Shown here: piece after piece, positions 52,908-63,940 of the stretch
How the letters are laid out: every line of letters starts with the position of its first letter
Numbering within the stretch: the first letter of the stretch is position 1
Origin: Pannonibacter carbonis
GTDB taxonomy: Bacteria; Pseudomonadota; Alphaproteobacteria; Rhizobiales; Stappiaceae
Reading direction: 5' to 3'
DNA length: 64,000 nt
Assembly (NCBI RefSeq): GCF_003012935.1
Contig: NZ_PUDR01000003.1
Location: forward strand, 124,001-188,000
Program-made: the position numbers and the translations under genes
The notes under the pieces: generated by a model
The model's input: the letters and a program-made list of their open reading frames with translations, nothing else
What the model was told of the DNA's origin: nothing
The model's database searches: none

Positions 52908-55193
52908 ATGAAGATCCTGTGCTTGGGTGGTGGGCCTGCTGGCCTCTATTTCGCGATCTCGATGAAGCTGCGCGATGCCAGCCACGAGGTCACCGTGATG
53001 GAACGCAATCGCGCCAACGACACGTTCGGCTGGGGCGTCGTGCTGTCGGATGACGCGCTCGGCAAGATGGCGCTCAACGATCCCAAGAGCACCGAGGCGA
53101 TTCGCTCCAACTTCGCCTACTGGGACGACATCGCCGTCATCCACGATGGCGTGCGCACGGTTTCGGGTGGTCACGGCTTTGCCGGTATCGGCCGCAAGAA
53201 GCTGCTGATCCTGTTGCAGGAACGCGCCCGCGAGCTCGGCATCACCATGCAGTTCGAGTCCGAGTTCAAGTCGGCCGAAGACTACCGCAAGGACTATGAT
53301 CTGGTGGTGGCGACCGACGGCATCAATTCGCTGGTGCGCCGCGAATATGCCGAGGTGTTCAAGCCGGATGTCGATGTGCGTCTGTGCAAGTTCATCTGGC
53401 TGGGTACGCACCAGAAGTTCGACGACGCCTTCACCTTCATCTTCGAAAAGACCGAGCACGGCTGGATGTGGGTGCACGCCTACCAGTTCGATGCCGACAC
53501 TGCGACCGTGATCGTCGAATGCACCCAGGAGACCTGGGACAAGTTCGGCTTCGAGCACATGTCGAAGGAAGAGACCATCGAGACCTGCGAGAAGGTGTTT
53601 GCGGATCACCTCGGCGGCCACAAGCTCATGTCCAACGCGGCGCATCTGCGCGGCTCGGCCGTGTGGATGAACTTCCCGCGCGTGATCTGTGACAAGTGGT
53701 ATCACGAAAACGTTGTCCTGATGGGCGATGCGGCCGCCACCGGCCATTTCTCCATCGGCTCGGGCTCGCGCCTTGCCTTCGACAGCGCCATCGCGCTCGC
53801 CACTTACCTGCACTCCGAACCGACGATGGAAGCGGCTTTCCAGCGTTACCAGGACGAGCGCCGGATCGAGGTGCTGCGCCTGCAGTCTGCAGCGCGCAAC
53901 TCGCTGGAATGGTTCGAGCAGGTCGAGCGCTATCTCGACATGCCGCCGACCCAGTTCGCCTATTCGCTGCTGACCCGCTCGCAGCGCATCAGCCACGAGA
54001 ACCTGCGTCTGCGCGATGCTGCCTGGCTCGCCTCGGCCGAGGACTGGTTTGCCGAACAGGCGGGCGGCCAGAAGGGCCGTCGCCCGATGTTCCAGCCGTT
54101 CAAGCTGCGCAACATGACCCTGAAGAACCGCATCGTCCTGTCGCCGATGGCGCAGTACAAGGCGGTCGACGGCTGCCCGACCGACTGGCATCTCGTCCAT
54201 TATGCCGAGCGCGCCAAGGGTGGGGCAGGGCTGATCTACACCGAGATGACCTGCGTCTCACCGGAGGGCCGCATTACCCCGGGCTGCCCGGGCCTCTATG
54301 CGCCCGAGCATGAGGCCGCGTGGAAGCGTCTGGCCGACTTCGTCCACGCCGAGACGAGTGCCAAGCTCTGCGTCCAGATCGGTCATTCCGGCCGCAAGGG
54401 CTCGACCAAGCTCGCCTGGGACGGCATCGACCAGCCGCTGGACAGCGGCAACTGGCCAACCTTCAGTGCCAGCGCCATCCCCTATCGTCCGCACAATCAG
54501 GTGCCCAAGGCGATGGATCGGACCGACATGGACATGGTGCGCGACCAGTTCGTCGCCGCCGCCCAGATGGCGAACCGCGCCGGTGTCGACATGATCGAAA
54601 TGCACGCGGCCCACGGCTACCTGCTGGCGAGCTTCATTTCGCCGGTCACCAACCGTCGCACGGACGAGTACGGCGGCTCGCTCGAGAACCGCATGCGCTA
54701 TCCGCTCGAGATCTTCACCGCCCTGCGCAAGGTCTGGCCGGACGAGAAGCCGATGTCGGTGCGCATCTCCGCCCATGACTGGATGGGCGAGGATGGCGTC
54801 ACGCCGGAAGATGCGGTGGAAATCGCCCGCATGTTCCGCGCTGCCGGTGCCGACATCATCGACGTGTCCTCGGGTCAGACCGATCCGGGCGAGAAGCCAA
54901 TCTATGGCCGCATGTTCCAGACCCCGTTCTCGGACCGTATCCGCAACGAGGCCGGCATTCCGACCATGACGGTGGGCAACATCTCGGACTGGGACCAGGT
55001 CAACGGCATCCTGATGGCCGGACGCGCTGATCTTGTCTGTCTCGCCCGTGCCCATCTGGCTGATCCCTACTGGACGTTGCATGCTGCCGTCGAGCAGGGG
55101 GACACGGCGTCCGAATGGCCCGCACCCTACAAGGGCGGCCGCGATCTCGCCTTCCGCCTGCGCGAACGGCAACAGGAGACGATCCGGGCATGA
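52908..55193 (+). CDS. Anthraniloyl-CoA monooxygenase/reductase (fused FAD monooxygenase and Old Yellow Enzyme domains)
   Basis: 761-residue fusion. Residues 1-385 form a class A flavin monooxygenase ([21 protein letters not shown], then [20 protein letters not shown] with the FAD-binding Asp). Residues about 395-761 form an OYE-type reductase ([50 protein letters not shown]). This domain pairing is that of 2-aminobenzoyl-CoA monooxygenase/reductase, which hydroxylates and then reduces the ring; a salicylyl-CoA 5-hydroxylase annotation is the main alternative. First gene of the operon; its stop overlaps the next start (ATGA). Confidence 0.9.
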   Translation: MKILCLGGGPAGLYFAISMKLRDASHEVTVMERNRANDTFGWGVVLSDDALGKMALNDPKSTEAIRSNFAYWDDIAVIHDGVRTVSGGHGFAGIGRKKLLILLQERARELGITMQFESEFKSAEDYRKDYDLVVATDGINSLVRREYAEVFKPDVDVRLCKFIWLGTHQKFDDAFTFIFEKTEHGWMWVHAYQFDADTATVIVECTQETWDKFGFEHMSKEETIETCEKVFADHLGGHKLMSNAAHLRGSAVWMNFPRVICDKWYHENVVLMGDAAATGHFSIGSGSRLAFDSAIALATYLHSEPTMEAAFQRYQDERRIEVLRLQSAARNSLEWFEQVERYLDMPPTQFAYSLLTRSQRISHENLRLRDAAWLASAEDWFAEQAGGQKGRRPMFQPFKLRNMTLKNRIVLSPMAQYKAVDGCPTDWHLVHYAERAKGGAGLIYTEMTCVSPEGRITPGCPGLYAPEHEAAWKRLADFVHAETSAKLCVQIGHSGRKGSTKLAWDGIDQPLDSGNWPTFSASAIPYRPHNQVPKAMDRTDMDMVRDQFVAAAQMANRAGVDMIEMHAAHGYLLASFISPVTNRRTDEYGGSLENRMRYPLEIFTALRKVWPDEKPMSVRISAHDWMGEDGVTPEDAVEIARMFRAAGADIIDVSSGQTDPGEKPIYGRMFQTPFSDRIRNEAGIPTMTVGNISDWDQVNGILMAGRADLVCLARAHLADPYWTLHAAVEQGDTASEWPAPYKGGRDLAFRLRERQQETIRA

Positions 55194-55942
55194 TGGAGGA
55201 AGGCGTGCACCAGGGACGCAGGGTTCTTATCACGGGGGGCGGCACTGGAACCGGTGCCGACCTTGCCCGCGGCTTCGCGGCTGCGGGCGCCGAGGTGGTG
55301 ATTGCAGGACGGCGGCAGGAGCCGCTTGATGCCGTCGCCGCGCTCTATCCCGGCGTGTGCGCCATTACTGCGGATGTGACTGACGAAGCCAGCGTCGCAG
55401 CTCTGTTTGCTGCGGCCGGCCCCGTCGACATCGTCATCGCCAATGCTGGCGCCGCCGAAAGCGCGCCCCTTGGCCGGACGTCGATGGACCAGTGGAACGC
55501 CATGCTGGCCGTGAACCTGACCGGCGTGTTCCTCACCTTCCGGGCAGGTCTCAACCAGATGCGCGGATGGGGGCGGCTGATCTCGGTCGCCTCGACCGCC
55601 GGGCTGAAGGGTTATGCCTATGTCGCCCCCTATGTGGCGGCCAAGCATGGCGTCGTCGGCCTGACCAAGGCGCTGGCCCTGGAGGTCGCGCGCAAGCCCG
55701 TGACGGTGAACGCCATCTGCCCGGGCTTTCTGGATACGGAAATGACCGAGCGTTCCATTGCCAACATCATGGACAAGACGGGCAAGAGCCGGGACGAGGC
55801 GCTTGCCGCGCTGACCTCCACCAATCCGCAGGGGCGTCTGGTCCGTCCGGACGAGGTGACGGCCATGGCGCTTTATCTGTCGGGGCCGGGATCGGAGGGC
55901 ATCAACGGCCAGGCTCTGGCGATTTCGGGAGGCGAGGCATGA
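55190..55942 (+). CDS. SDR family oxidoreductase
   Basis: 250-residue NAD(P)-dependent short-chain dehydrogenase. Cofactor motif [28 protein letters not shown], catalytic Ser in [16 protein letters not shown], and YVAAKHGVV with Tyr and Lys. Probably oxidises a hydroxyacyl-CoA intermediate of the ring-degradation pathway. Translationally coupled to the preceding gene (ATGA). A GTG at 55205, preceded by GGAGGAAGGC, is an alternative start that would remove five residues. Confidence 0.9.
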   Translation: MMEEGVHQGRRVLITGGGTGTGADLARGFAAAGAEVVIAGRRQEPLDAVAALYPGVCAITADVTDEASVAALFAAAGPVDIVIANAGAAESAPLGRTSMDQWNAMLAVNLTGVFLTFRAGLNQMRGWGRLISVASTAGLKGYAYVAPYVAAKHGVVGLTKALALEVARKPVTVNAICPGFLDTEMTERSIANIMDKTGKSRDEALAALTSTNPQGRLVRPDEVTAMALYLSGPGSEGINGQALAISGGEA

Positions 55943-56408
55943 CGACCGATCCGGACATGCACGGCACGCAGCCGCAGGTCTCCCTGTCGAAGCGCCGTCT
56001 GAAGACCTGGATCCGGCTGCTCGGGGTGACCCGGGCGGCCGAAGCGCATCTGCGCGAGTTCCTGCGCGTCGAGCATGACACGACCCTGCCGCGCTTTGAC
56101 GTCATGGCCGCGCTCTACCGCCGCCGTGTGCCGATGAGCATGAGCGAGCTGTCGCGCATGCTGCTGGTCTCCAATGGCAACGCTACCACCGTCGTCGACC
56201 GGCTCGAGAAGGACGGACTGGTGCGTCGCGTGCCAAGCGAAGCCGACCGGCGCACGGTGCATGTGTCGCTGACCGACACGGGCCTGGCCCAGTTCGAACA
56301 GCTTGCGGCCGACCATGAGCGGGAGGTGGACATGTTGTTCTCCCGCCTGACGGACGCCGATTTCGACATCTTGAAAGACATCCTGAAGCGGATGGGGAAG
56401 GACAGCCA

Positions 56409-56412
<4 letters not shown>
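55939..56412 (+). CDS. MarR-family transcriptional regulator
   Basis: 157-residue winged-helix regulator: [40 protein letters not shown] and the [18 protein letters not shown] wing. It is embedded inside the catabolic operon, overlapping the genes on both sides by four bases. MarR proteins in comparable clusters commonly repress and are released by the aromatic acyl-CoA thioester. The 12-18 bp palindromes at 52674 and 52834 are candidate binding sites. Confidence 0.9.
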
Positions 56413-57221
<809 letters not shown>

Positions 57222-57222
57222 G

Positions 57223-58371
57223 ATGGCGGACCGCTCTTTCCTTGGCTGGCCCTTCTTCGAGCCGCGTCACCGTGAACTGGCCGAAGGGCTCGATGCGTGG
57301 TGCCGCGATCATCTTCACGTCGATCATGGCGACACCGACGCTGCCTGCCGCAAGCTGGTGGCCGATCTCGGGCAGGCCGGCTGGCTGACCCACTCGGGCG
57401 CAGGGGCGGGCGAGAAGCTGGATGTGCGCAGCCTCTGCCTCATCCGCGAGACGCTTGCCCGCCATGATGGCCTCGCCGACTTCGCCTTTGCCATGCAGGG
57501 GCTCGGCATGGGCGCGGTGTCGCTGTTCGGCACGCCCGAGCAGCGCAGCTGGCTCGACAGGACCCGCAAGGGTGAGGCGATTTCGGCCTTTGCCCTGACC
57601 GAGCCGGGCTCCGGCTCCGATGTCGCCAACACCCGGTCCACCGCGCGTGAGGTGCAGGGTGGCTACATCCTCTCCGGCGAGAAGACCTACATCTCCAACG
57701 GCGGCATTGCCGATGTCTATGTCGTCTTCGCCCGCACCGGCGAGGCGCCCGGCGCCAAGGGCCTGTCGGCCTTTCTGGTGCCGGCGGACGCAATGGGGCT
57801 CGAGATCGTCGAGCGGATCGAGGTGATGGCCCCGCATCCGCTGGCGCATCTGCGCTTCAACGACATTGAGTTGCCCGACAGTGCCCTGATCGGCCGGCGG
57901 GGCGACGGCTTCAAGATCGCCATGTCCGTGCTGGACGTGTTCCGCTCCACCGTCGGAGCGGCCGCGCTCGGCTTTGCCCGCCGCGCCCTCGACGAGGCGC
58001 TGGGCCGGGTCACGACGCGCGAGCTGTTCGGCGCGCCGCTGGCTGACCTGCAGATGGTCCAGGGGCATATCGCCGACATGGCCCTGGGCGTCGACGCCTC
58101 GGCGCTCCTCATCTATCGCGCCGCCTGGACCAAGGACATGGGCGCGCCCCGCGTCAGCCGCGAGGCGGCGATGGCCAAACTCCATGCCACGGAGACGGCG
58201 CAGAAGGTGATCGATGCCGCGCTGCAGCTGCATGGCGGCGATGGCGTGCGCAAGGGCTTCATGGTCGAAAGCCTTTACCGCGAGATCCGGGCTCTCAGGA
58301 TCTACGAGGGTGCCAGCGACGTGCAGAAGATCGTCATCGCCCGTGCGGCGCTCGCGGAGCAGGTGTCATGA
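57223..58371 (+). CDS. Acyl-CoA dehydrogenase
   Basis: 382-residue FAD-dependent dehydrogenase. Middle domain [20 protein letters not shown] and [14 protein letters not shown], and a C-terminal helical domain with [20 protein letters not shown] and [20 protein letters not shown], where the Glu of YEG is the usual catalytic base. Start at ATG 57223 (MADRSFLGW). It overlaps the thioesterase gene by four bases. Confidence 0.92.
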   Translation: MADRSFLGWPFFEPRHRELAEGLDAWCRDHLHVDHGDTDAACRKLVADLGQAGWLTHSGAGAGEKLDVRSLCLIRETLARHDGLADFAFAMQGLGMGAVSLFGTPEQRSWLDRTRKGEAISAFALTEPGSGSDVANTRSTAREVQGGYILSGEKTYISNGGIADVYVVFARTGEAPGAKGLSAFLVPADAMGLEIVERIEVMAPHPLAHLRFNDIELPDSALIGRRGDGFKIAMSVLDVFRSTVGAAALGFARRALDEALGRVTTRELFGAPLADLQMVQGHIADMALGVDASALLIYRAAWTKDMGAPRVSREAAMAKLHATETAQKVIDAALQLHGGDGVRKGFMVESLYREIRALRIYEGASDVQKIVIARAALAEQVS

Positions 58372-58787
58372 GCTACGAGCGGCGCTTCGACATCACCTTC
58401 GGCCTCTGCGATGCCGCCGGGATCGTCTTCTATCCACGTTATTTCGAGATGACCAACCTGATGGTCGAGCAGTTCTTCGCCGAAGTGCTGGACTATCCCT
58501 ATTCCCGCATTCACCTCGAGGAGGGCAACGCCGTCCCGACCGTCCACATCGAAGCCGACTTCCGCGCGCCATCGCGGCTCGGCGAGACCGTGACATGGAC
58601 CCTCGACCTGACCCGGATCGGTACGAGCAGCGCCGACTTCGCGCTCCAGCTCACCAAGGACGGGGACACCCGTCTCGCCGTTCGCCTGACCCTCGTCTGG
58701 GTTGGCCGCGAGGGCCGGCCAGAGGCCTGGCCGACACGCCTGCGCGAGCGGATGAATGCCCATTGCCTGAAAGGACAAGACCAATGA
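58368..58787 (+). CDS. 4-hydroxybenzoyl-CoA-type thioesterase
   Basis: 139-residue hotdog thioesterase. The N-terminal [20 protein letters not shown] motif carries the catalytic Asp of the 4HBT family (D..GIVFYP.Y). It may release a stalled CoA ester or protect the CoA pool in the aryl-CoA pathway. It overlaps the following gene by four bases (ATGA). Confidence 0.88.
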   Translation: MSYERRFDITFGLCDAAGIVFYPRYFEMTNLMVEQFFAEVLDYPYSRIHLEEGNAVPTVHIEADFRAPSRLGETVTWTLDLTRIGTSSADFALQLTKDGDTRLAVRLTLVWVGREGRPEAWPTRLRERMNAHCLKGQDQ

Positions 58788-59248
58788 CCGATGCAACGAC
58801 CATGGCCCCCAATGCGGCCCCGACAGTCGCCAGCGGCCAGTCGCCGCACGAGTTCCTCAACCCGAAATCCTGGAAGCCGGCGAAGGGCTATGCCAATGGC
58901 GTGGCCGCCCGTGGCCGTATGGTGTTCCTGGGCGGACTGATCGGCTGGAATGGGCAGCAGGAATTCGAGACGGACGATTTCGTCGGCCAGGTCGACCAGA
59001 CCCTGAAGAACATCGTCGAGGTCCTGGCCGAGGGGGGCGCCGGCCCGGAGCATCTCGTTCGCATGACTTGGTACGTGACCGACAAGCGCCTCTATCTCGA
59101 TAACCTGCGCGAGATCGGTGCCGCCTATCGCCGTCACCTTGGCAAGAACTTCCCGGCCATGGCCCTGGTGCAGGTCGTGGCGCTGGTCGAGGACCGGGCG
59201 AAGGTCGAGATCGAGGCCACCGCCGTGGTTCCGGACGAGGCGGCCTGA
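58784..59248 (+). CDS. Rid-family protein (RidA/YjgF-like), atypical
   Basis: 154-residue protein with the chorismate-mutase-like Rid fold: GYANGVAARGRMVFLGGLIG, QTLKNIVEVLAEGGAGPEHL, VRMTWYVTDKRLYLDNLREI, and NFPAMALVQVVALVEDRAKV. Classical RidA has PAR at the PAM position, where the Arg binds the imine or enamine substrate; here it is Met. Canonical 2-aminoacrylate deaminase activity is therefore unlikely. Its place in an amino-aromatic degradation operon suggests handling of a ring enamine or another pathway-specific hydrolysis. Confidence 0.88.
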   Translation: MTDATTMAPNAAPTVASGQSPHEFLNPKSWKPAKGYANGVAARGRMVFLGGLIGWNGQQEFETDDFVGQVDQTLKNIVEVLAEGGAGPEHLVRMTWYVTDKRLYLDNLREIGAAYRRHLGKNFPAMALVQVVALVEDRAKVEIEATAVVPDEAA

Positions 59249-59375
59249 GCCCAAGGGCCAGATCGCACGAAGCAAGCTTCAGCAACACTACCGGCGGTCA
59301 AGACGGGTTACCCCGCATCCGGAACAGGAAGGCCGCCAACCGCGCGACGCGGATGGAAGAACGAGGGGATACAAA

Positions 59376-61010
59376 ATGACCGCCAGCCTGAAATTGGGCC
59401 CCAGTGCCCATGTCGATACGTTCACGCGTGACAACCTGCCGCCAGCTGAGCTCTGGCCAGAGATCCGTCTCGATGGCTTCGACTATCCGGATTTCATCAA
59501 TGCCGGGGTCGAGCTGACCGACCGGCTGGTGGAGCAGGGGCTTGGCGACCATGTTGCTCTCATCGGCAACGGCCGCCAGCGCACCTACAAGGAACTGACC
59601 GACTGGACCAACCGCATCGCCCATGCGCTGGTCGAGGACTATGGCGTCAAGCCCGGCAACCGGGTCCTGATCCGCTCGGCCAACAACCCGGCCATGGTCG
59701 CCTGCTGGCTTGCCGCCACCAAGGCCGGCGCGGTCGTCGTCAACACCATGCCGATGCTGCGCGCGGGCGAACTGGCCAAGATCGTCGAGAAGGCCGAAAT
59801 CTCGCTCGCCCTGTGCGATACGCGGCTGATGGACGAACTGGTCGCCTGCGCCAAGGAATCCAATTTCCTGAAAAAGGTCATCGGCTTCGACGGCACCGCC
59901 AACCACGATGCCGAGCTTGACCGGGTCGCCCTGTCCAAGCCGGTCCGGTTCGAGGCCGTGAAAACGGGCCGCGATGACGTGGCGCTGCTGGGCTTTACCT
60001 CCGGCACCACCGGCGTGCCCAAGGCCACCATGCATTTTCACCGCGACATCCTGATCATCGCTGACGGCTACGCGCGCGAAGTGCTGGGCGTGACGCCGGA
60101 GGACATCTTCGTTGGCTCCCCGCCGCTGGCCTTCACCTTCGGCCTCGGTGGTCTCGCCGTGTTCCCGCTGCGGTTCGGTGCTGCCGCAGCTCTGCTGGAA
60201 ACCGCCTCGCCGCCGAACCTGATCGAGATCATCCAGAAGTACCGCGCCACCGTCTGCTTCACCGCGCCGACCGCCTACCGCGTCATGTTGAAGGCGATGG
60301 AGGAGGGGGCAGACCTCTCCAGCCTGCGCGCCGCTGTGTCTGCCGGCGAGACGCTGCCGGCGCCCGTCTATGAGGAATGGATGGCCAAGACCGGCAAGCC
60401 GATGCTCGATGGCATCGGCGCAACCGAGATGCTGCACATCTTCATCTCCAACCGCTTCGGCGACAGCCACCCAGCCTGCACCGGCAAGCCGGTCACCGGC
60501 TACGAGGCCCGCATCGTCGATGAGGCCGGCAACGAGCAGAAGCGGGGCGACGTGGGCCGTCTCGCCGTGCGCGGGCCGACCGGCTGCCGCTACCTTGGCG
60601 ACCATCGCCAGACCGGCTACGTCCAGAACGGCTGGAACATCACTGGTGATGCCTTCTGGCAGGATGAGGACGGCTATTTCCACTTCGCCGCCCGCAACGA
60701 CGACATGATCGTCTCCGCCGGCTACAACATCGCCGGGCCGGAAGTGGAAGCCGCGCTGCTGTCGCATGACGATGTGCTCGAATGCGCTGTGATCGGCGCT
60801 GCCGACGAGGAACGTGGGCAGATCGTCGAGGCGCATGTGGTGCTCGCCGCCGGTGTCGAGCCGGATGCGGCGACGGTCAAGCGGCTGCAGGATCACGTCA
60901 AGGCGGTGATCGCACCCTACAAGTACCCGCGCCGGATCCTCTTCACCGACGCACTGCCCAAGACCCAGACCGGCAAGATCCAGCGTTTCCGCCTGCGCGA
61001 GACGAGCTGA
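59376..61010 (+). CDS. 2-aminobenzoate-CoA ligase (benzoate-CoA ligase family)
   Basis: 544-residue AMP-forming aryl-CoA ligase. P-loop-like LLGFTSGTTGVPKATMHFHR, GSPPLAFTFGLGGLAVFPLR, LDGIGATEMLHIFISNR and the late NDDMIVSAGYNIAGPEVEAA and PKTQTGKIQRF with the catalytic Lys. Overall closest, by eye, to 2-aminobenzoate- and benzoate-CoA ligases. It would activate anthranilate for the fused monooxygenase/reductase. Last gene of the operon, 127 bases after the Rid gene; its ATG at 59376 follows GAGGGG. Confidence 0.9.
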   Translation: MTASLKLGPSAHVDTFTRDNLPPAELWPEIRLDGFDYPDFINAGVELTDRLVEQGLGDHVALIGNGRQRTYKELTDWTNRIAHALVEDYGVKPGNRVLIRSANNPAMVACWLAATKAGAVVVNTMPMLRAGELAKIVEKAEISLALCDTRLMDELVACAKESNFLKKVIGFDGTANHDAELDRVALSKPVRFEAVKTGRDDVALLGFTSGTTGVPKATMHFHRDILIIADGYAREVLGVTPEDIFVGSPPLAFTFGLGGLAVFPLRFGAAAALLETASPPNLIEIIQKYRATVCFTAPTAYRVMLKAMEEGADLSSLRAAVSAGETLPAPVYEEWMAKTGKPMLDGIGATEMLHIFISNRFGDSHPACTGKPVTGYEARIVDEAGNEQKRGDVGRLAVRGPTGCRYLGDHRQTGYVQNGWNITGDAFWQDEDGYFHFAARNDDMIVSAGYNIAGPEVEAALLSHDDVLECAVIGAADEERGQIVEAHVVLAAGVEPDAATVKRLQDHVKAVIAPYKYPRRILFTDALPKTQTGKIQRFRLRETS

Positions 61011-61035
61011 TCCGGTTCGGACACCTGGCACCGGC

Positions 61036-61060
61036 CCTCTCCCCCCTTGCGGGGGAGAGG
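61036..61060 (+). terminator. GC-rich hairpin after the catabolic operon
   Basis: Perfect 10-bp stem CCTCTCCCCC / GGGGGAGAGG with loop CTTGC, 25 bases after the ligase stop codon. This type of sequence (CTCTCCCC..GCGGGGGAGAGG) is common as an intergenic repeat in alphaproteobacteria. No U-tract. Confidence 0.55.
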
Positions 61061-61148
61061 CCCCCGTCAGGGGGCAGAGGGGGGTAATCGGCGCAACAGG
61101 TCACGTCTGGGCTGACTGTACATCCGTAGCGCAATTCTGGTCGAGCCT

Positions 61149-61312
61149 CTCAGCCCCCTCCGCCTCGTGGGGAGGGGACCGGGGGTGGGGGCACGGGTGG
61201 TCGTTTGATCGCAAAGTGTGTGAAACACGCCCAGTCAGGAACGCAGGTGACCTGGGTTACAGTCTGTTCCCCCCACCCCCAACCCCACCCCACGAGGGGG
61301 AGGGGGGCTGAG
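61149..61312. repeat. Large inverted repeat element
   Basis: Arms of about 44 bases, 61149-61192 and 61269-61312, are strongly complementary: the left begins CTCAGCCCCCTCCGCCTCG, and the right reverse-complemented begins CTCAGCCCCCCTCCCCCTCG. Both then run through TGGGG-rich sequence to GGGGGTGGGGG. A 76-base unique loop separates them. It looks like a mobile palindromic intergenic unit; no transposase is present. Confidence 0.65.
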
Positions 61313-61375
61313 ACGCCGCGAAAAAACGGTGGCGACGAATGCGACCGCCCCCCCCAAGACACCCCCGGGGCCTTG

Positions 61376-62278
61376 TTACTCCGCAGCCAAGCGGCGCAGG
61401 GCGCGGCTTAGATGTTCGATGAAGGCATTGGCGGCCGGCCCGGGTGGCCGGTCGCGGGATTTCAGCAGCATGACCTCGCGGGCAATCACGGGTTCATCCA
61501 GCGGAACGGCGCGAAGGCTTTCGTGCCGGATCGCGGCGCGGGCATAGGTCGGCAGAACCGCAACGCCCAGACCTGCCTCGACCAAGGCCAGCGCGGTGGT
61601 CACCTGTGTCACCTCGAAGGCGATGCGTGGTGGCGTCTGCGCTGCCTCAAACCCCACCTCGACCAGCAGCCGGATGCCCGATTCGCGCGTCAGCGTGATC
61701 AGCGGCAGGTCCGCCAGTTCGCGCCAGGCGACCCGGTCGCGGCCGGCAATCACACTCTGCGCCGGGCAGAACAGCATCAGGCTGTCGCGGATCAGCGGCT
61801 GGCGTTCGATGTCATCATCGGCTGGCGGAAACGTGCCGATGCCGCAGTCGGCCTTGGCTGTGCGGATGGCATCGAGGATCTGCTCCGTGCCCACATCCGA
61901 GAGCTGGACGACGATCCCCGGATAGGCCGCCTGGAACTCCGCGATCACCTTCGGCAGAACGTAGCTGGCCAGAAGGGGAGGGGCCGCGACCCTGAGTTTG
62001 CCCCGCCGCCGTTCGGCCAGCATATGCACCCCTTCCACCGCATGTTCCAGATCGTCCATGATCTTGGCGCCGGCGATGTGGAACTCACGTCCGGCATCCG
62101 TCAGTTCGACCCGGCGCGTCGTACGGTCAAACAGGCGCACGGCCAGCTCGGCCTCAAGGTCCTTGATCGCCTGCGACAGGGCCGGCTGCGCCGTGTTGAG
62201 CCGTTTGGCGGCCATTGAAAAACTTCCGGCCTCCGCAACCGCGAGGAACCCCTGGATCTGTTTCAGTGTCAGTTTCAT
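61376..62278 (-). CDS. LysR-family transcriptional regulator
   Basis: 300-residue regulator. N-terminal HTH (LKQIQGFLAVAEAGSFSMAA, KRLNTAQPALSQAIKDLEAE, LFDRTTRRVELTDAGREF) followed by a periplasmic-binding-protein-like effector domain. Divergent from the aldehyde dehydrogenase gene, which it probably controls through the T-N11-A palindrome at 62324-62338. Converges on the anthraniloyl-CoA operon but is separated by the repeat element. Confidence 0.92.
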   Translation of the reverse strand: MKLTLKQIQGFLAVAEAGSFSMAAKRLNTAQPALSQAIKDLEAELAVRLFDRTTRRVELTDAGREFHIAGAKIMDDLEHAVEGVHMLAERRRGKLRVAAPPLLASYVLPKVIAEFQAAYPGIVVQLSDVGTEQILDAIRTAKADCGIGTFPPADDDIERQPLIRDSLMLFCPAQSVIAGRDRVAWRELADLPLITLTRESGIRLLVEVGFEAAQTPPRIAFEVTQVTTALALVEAGLGVAVLPTYARAAIRHESLRAVPLDEPVIAREVMLLKSRDRPPGPAANAFIEHLSRALRRLAAE

Positions 62279-62323
62279 CGCCGCCGCTCCGCCACCGGCA
62301 AACTCATACGGAAAACGATATTA

Positions 62324-62338
62324 ATTTATCCGATAAAT
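62324..62338. promoter_or_regulatory. Candidate LysR binding box
   Basis: ATTTATC-C-GATAAAT, a perfect 15-bp palindrome in the divergent LysR/aldehyde-dehydrogenase region. Its core TTTATCCGATAAA fits the T-N11-A pattern of LysR sites. Confidence 0.7.
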
Positions 62339-62444
62339 CCGTCTTGTCGATAATTCATCTTTGTCCGATCCTCTTGATCAACACCACGCCAGGGCGGTGA
62401 GCCAATCTGGCGGCCAACAAAATCTGAGGAACAGAGGCCCGGAC

Positions 62445-63878
62445 ATGCGCGACTATCCCGATCTCCAGCTTTACATCGGCGGCGCTTGGCGCAAGACGGC
62501 GGACCACCTGCCGGTAATCAATCCGGCCGACGAGACCGAGATTGGCAAGCTGCCTGTCGCTGCGACCTCTGACCTCGACGATGCCCTTGAGGCGGCGGCG
62601 CGCGGCTTCGAGATCTGGCGCCGCACCGCTCCGATGCGCCGGGCCGAGATCATCCGCAAGGCCGCAAGCCTCCTGCGCGAGCGGATCGAGGATATCGCCC
62701 CGGACATCACCCGCGAGCATGGCAAGACGCTGCAGCAGGCGCGCCTCGAGGTGATCCGCGGCGCGGAGTTCTTCGAATGGGACGCCGGTGAAGCCGAGCG
62801 CCTCTATGGCCGCATCATCCCCAGCGAGCCCGGCATCCGCTACATGGTGCATCACCAGCCGATCGGCACGGTGGCGGCCTTCTCGCCCTGGAACTTTCCG
62901 CTCAGCCAGCCGGCCCGCAAGGTCGCCGGCGCGCTCGCTGCCGGATGCTCCATCATCCTGAAGGCTGCCGAGGAGACCCCGGCCGGCGCCTGGCACATCG
63001 CCCGCGCCTTCCATGATGCCGGCTTGCCGGCTGGCGTCCTGAACCTTGTCTTCGGTGTACCGGCGACGATCTCGGACTATCTGATCCCGCAGCCGCAGGT
63101 CCGGCTTGTCGCCTTTACCGGCTCGACCGTGGTCGGCAAGCACCTGACCGGGATCGCCGCCCGCTACGCCAAGCCCGTGCTGATGGAACTGGGCGGTCAT
63201 GCCCCGGTGATCGTCTGCGATGATGCGGACCCGGTGAAGGCCGGCATCACCTCTGCCATCCGCAAGGCGCGCAACGCCGGCCAGGTCTGCACCTCGCCAA
63301 CTCGTTTCTTTGTGCATGAAAAGATCTTTGCGGCCTATCGCGACGCCTTTGTCGAGCGTGCAAAGGCCGTGAAGATGGGCAACGGCCTCAACCCCGAGAC
63401 CGAAATGGGCCCGACCGCCAACCACCGCCGCGTCGAGGCGATGGAGATGCTGGTGGCTGACGCCGTGACCAAGGGCGCCAAGCTGCTGACTGGCGGCCAG
63501 CGCCCGAACACGCCCGGCTACTTCTATCCGGTCACCGTCCTGTCGGAAGTTCCGGACAACGCCCGGGTGATGCAGGAGGAGCCCTTCGGCCCGCTCGCCA
63601 TCATCAATCCGGTGGCATCGCTGGACGAGGCGATCACGCGCGCCAACGGCGTGCCCTATGGCCTGGCCGCCTATGCCTTCACCAATTCCGCCGCCAATGT
63701 CGACCGCATCACCGACGAGGTCGAGGCCGGCAATGTCTCGATCAACACGCTGGAAGCCTCGGTTGCCGCGACGCCCTTCGGCGGCGTCAAGGAAAGCGGC
63801 TTTGGCCGCGAAGGCGGGGCGGAAGGCATCCTGCATTACACGGTCGTCAAGACCGTCTCGCATCGCATGGAAATCTGA
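62445..63878 (+). CDS. NAD(P)-dependent aldehyde dehydrogenase (succinate-semialdehyde type)
   Basis: 477-residue ALDH superfamily enzyme. Motifs in order: AAFSPWNFPLSQPARKVAGA (Asn of the oxyanion site), VAFTGSTVVGKHL, LMELGGHAPVIV with the general-base Glu, NAGQVCTSPTRFF with the catalytic Cys, and EEPFGPLA. The substrate is not determined by the sequence; the closest look is to succinate- or 2-oxoglutarate-semialdehyde dehydrogenases. The ATG at 62445 opens MRDYPDLQLYIGG. Likely operon with the gene that starts at 63941. Confidence 0.92.
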   Translation: MRDYPDLQLYIGGAWRKTADHLPVINPADETEIGKLPVAATSDLDDALEAAARGFEIWRRTAPMRRAEIIRKAASLLRERIEDIAPDITREHGKTLQQARLEVIRGAEFFEWDAGEAERLYGRIIPSEPGIRYMVHHQPIGTVAAFSPWNFPLSQPARKVAGALAAGCSIILKAAEETPAGAWHIARAFHDAGLPAGVLNLVFGVPATISDYLIPQPQVRLVAFTGSTVVGKHLTGIAARYAKPVLMELGGHAPVIVCDDADPVKAGITSAIRKARNAGQVCTSPTRFFVHEKIFAAYRDAFVERAKAVKMGNGLNPETEMGPTANHRRVEAMEMLVADAVTKGAKLLTGGQRPNTPGYFYPVTVLSEVPDNARVMQEEPFGPLAIINPVASLDEAITRANGVPYGLAAYAFTNSAANVDRITDEVEAGNVSINTLEASVAATPFGGVKESGFGREGGAEGILHYTVVKTVSHRMEI

Positions 63879-63940
63879 CCGGCCGCGCTGGCTGCCCCGC
63901 CCCCTTTCGACCGGCACCGGTCCCGCATGAGGTTGCTGAC

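Larger units (their letters stand above)
61011..61375. other. Intergenic repeat-rich region after the ligase gene
   Basis: 365 bases between the convergent ligase and LysR genes, with no gene. It contains a terminator-like hairpin (61036-61060), a second small hairpin (CCCCC / GGGGG, 61061-61074) and a large inverted repeat (61149-61312). Confidence 0.7.

Noticed and set aside
59298-61031. 577-codon minus-strand frame opposite the aryl-CoA ligase gene
   Set aside because: Same antisense shadow pattern; the ligase on the plus strand carries all the expected motifs.
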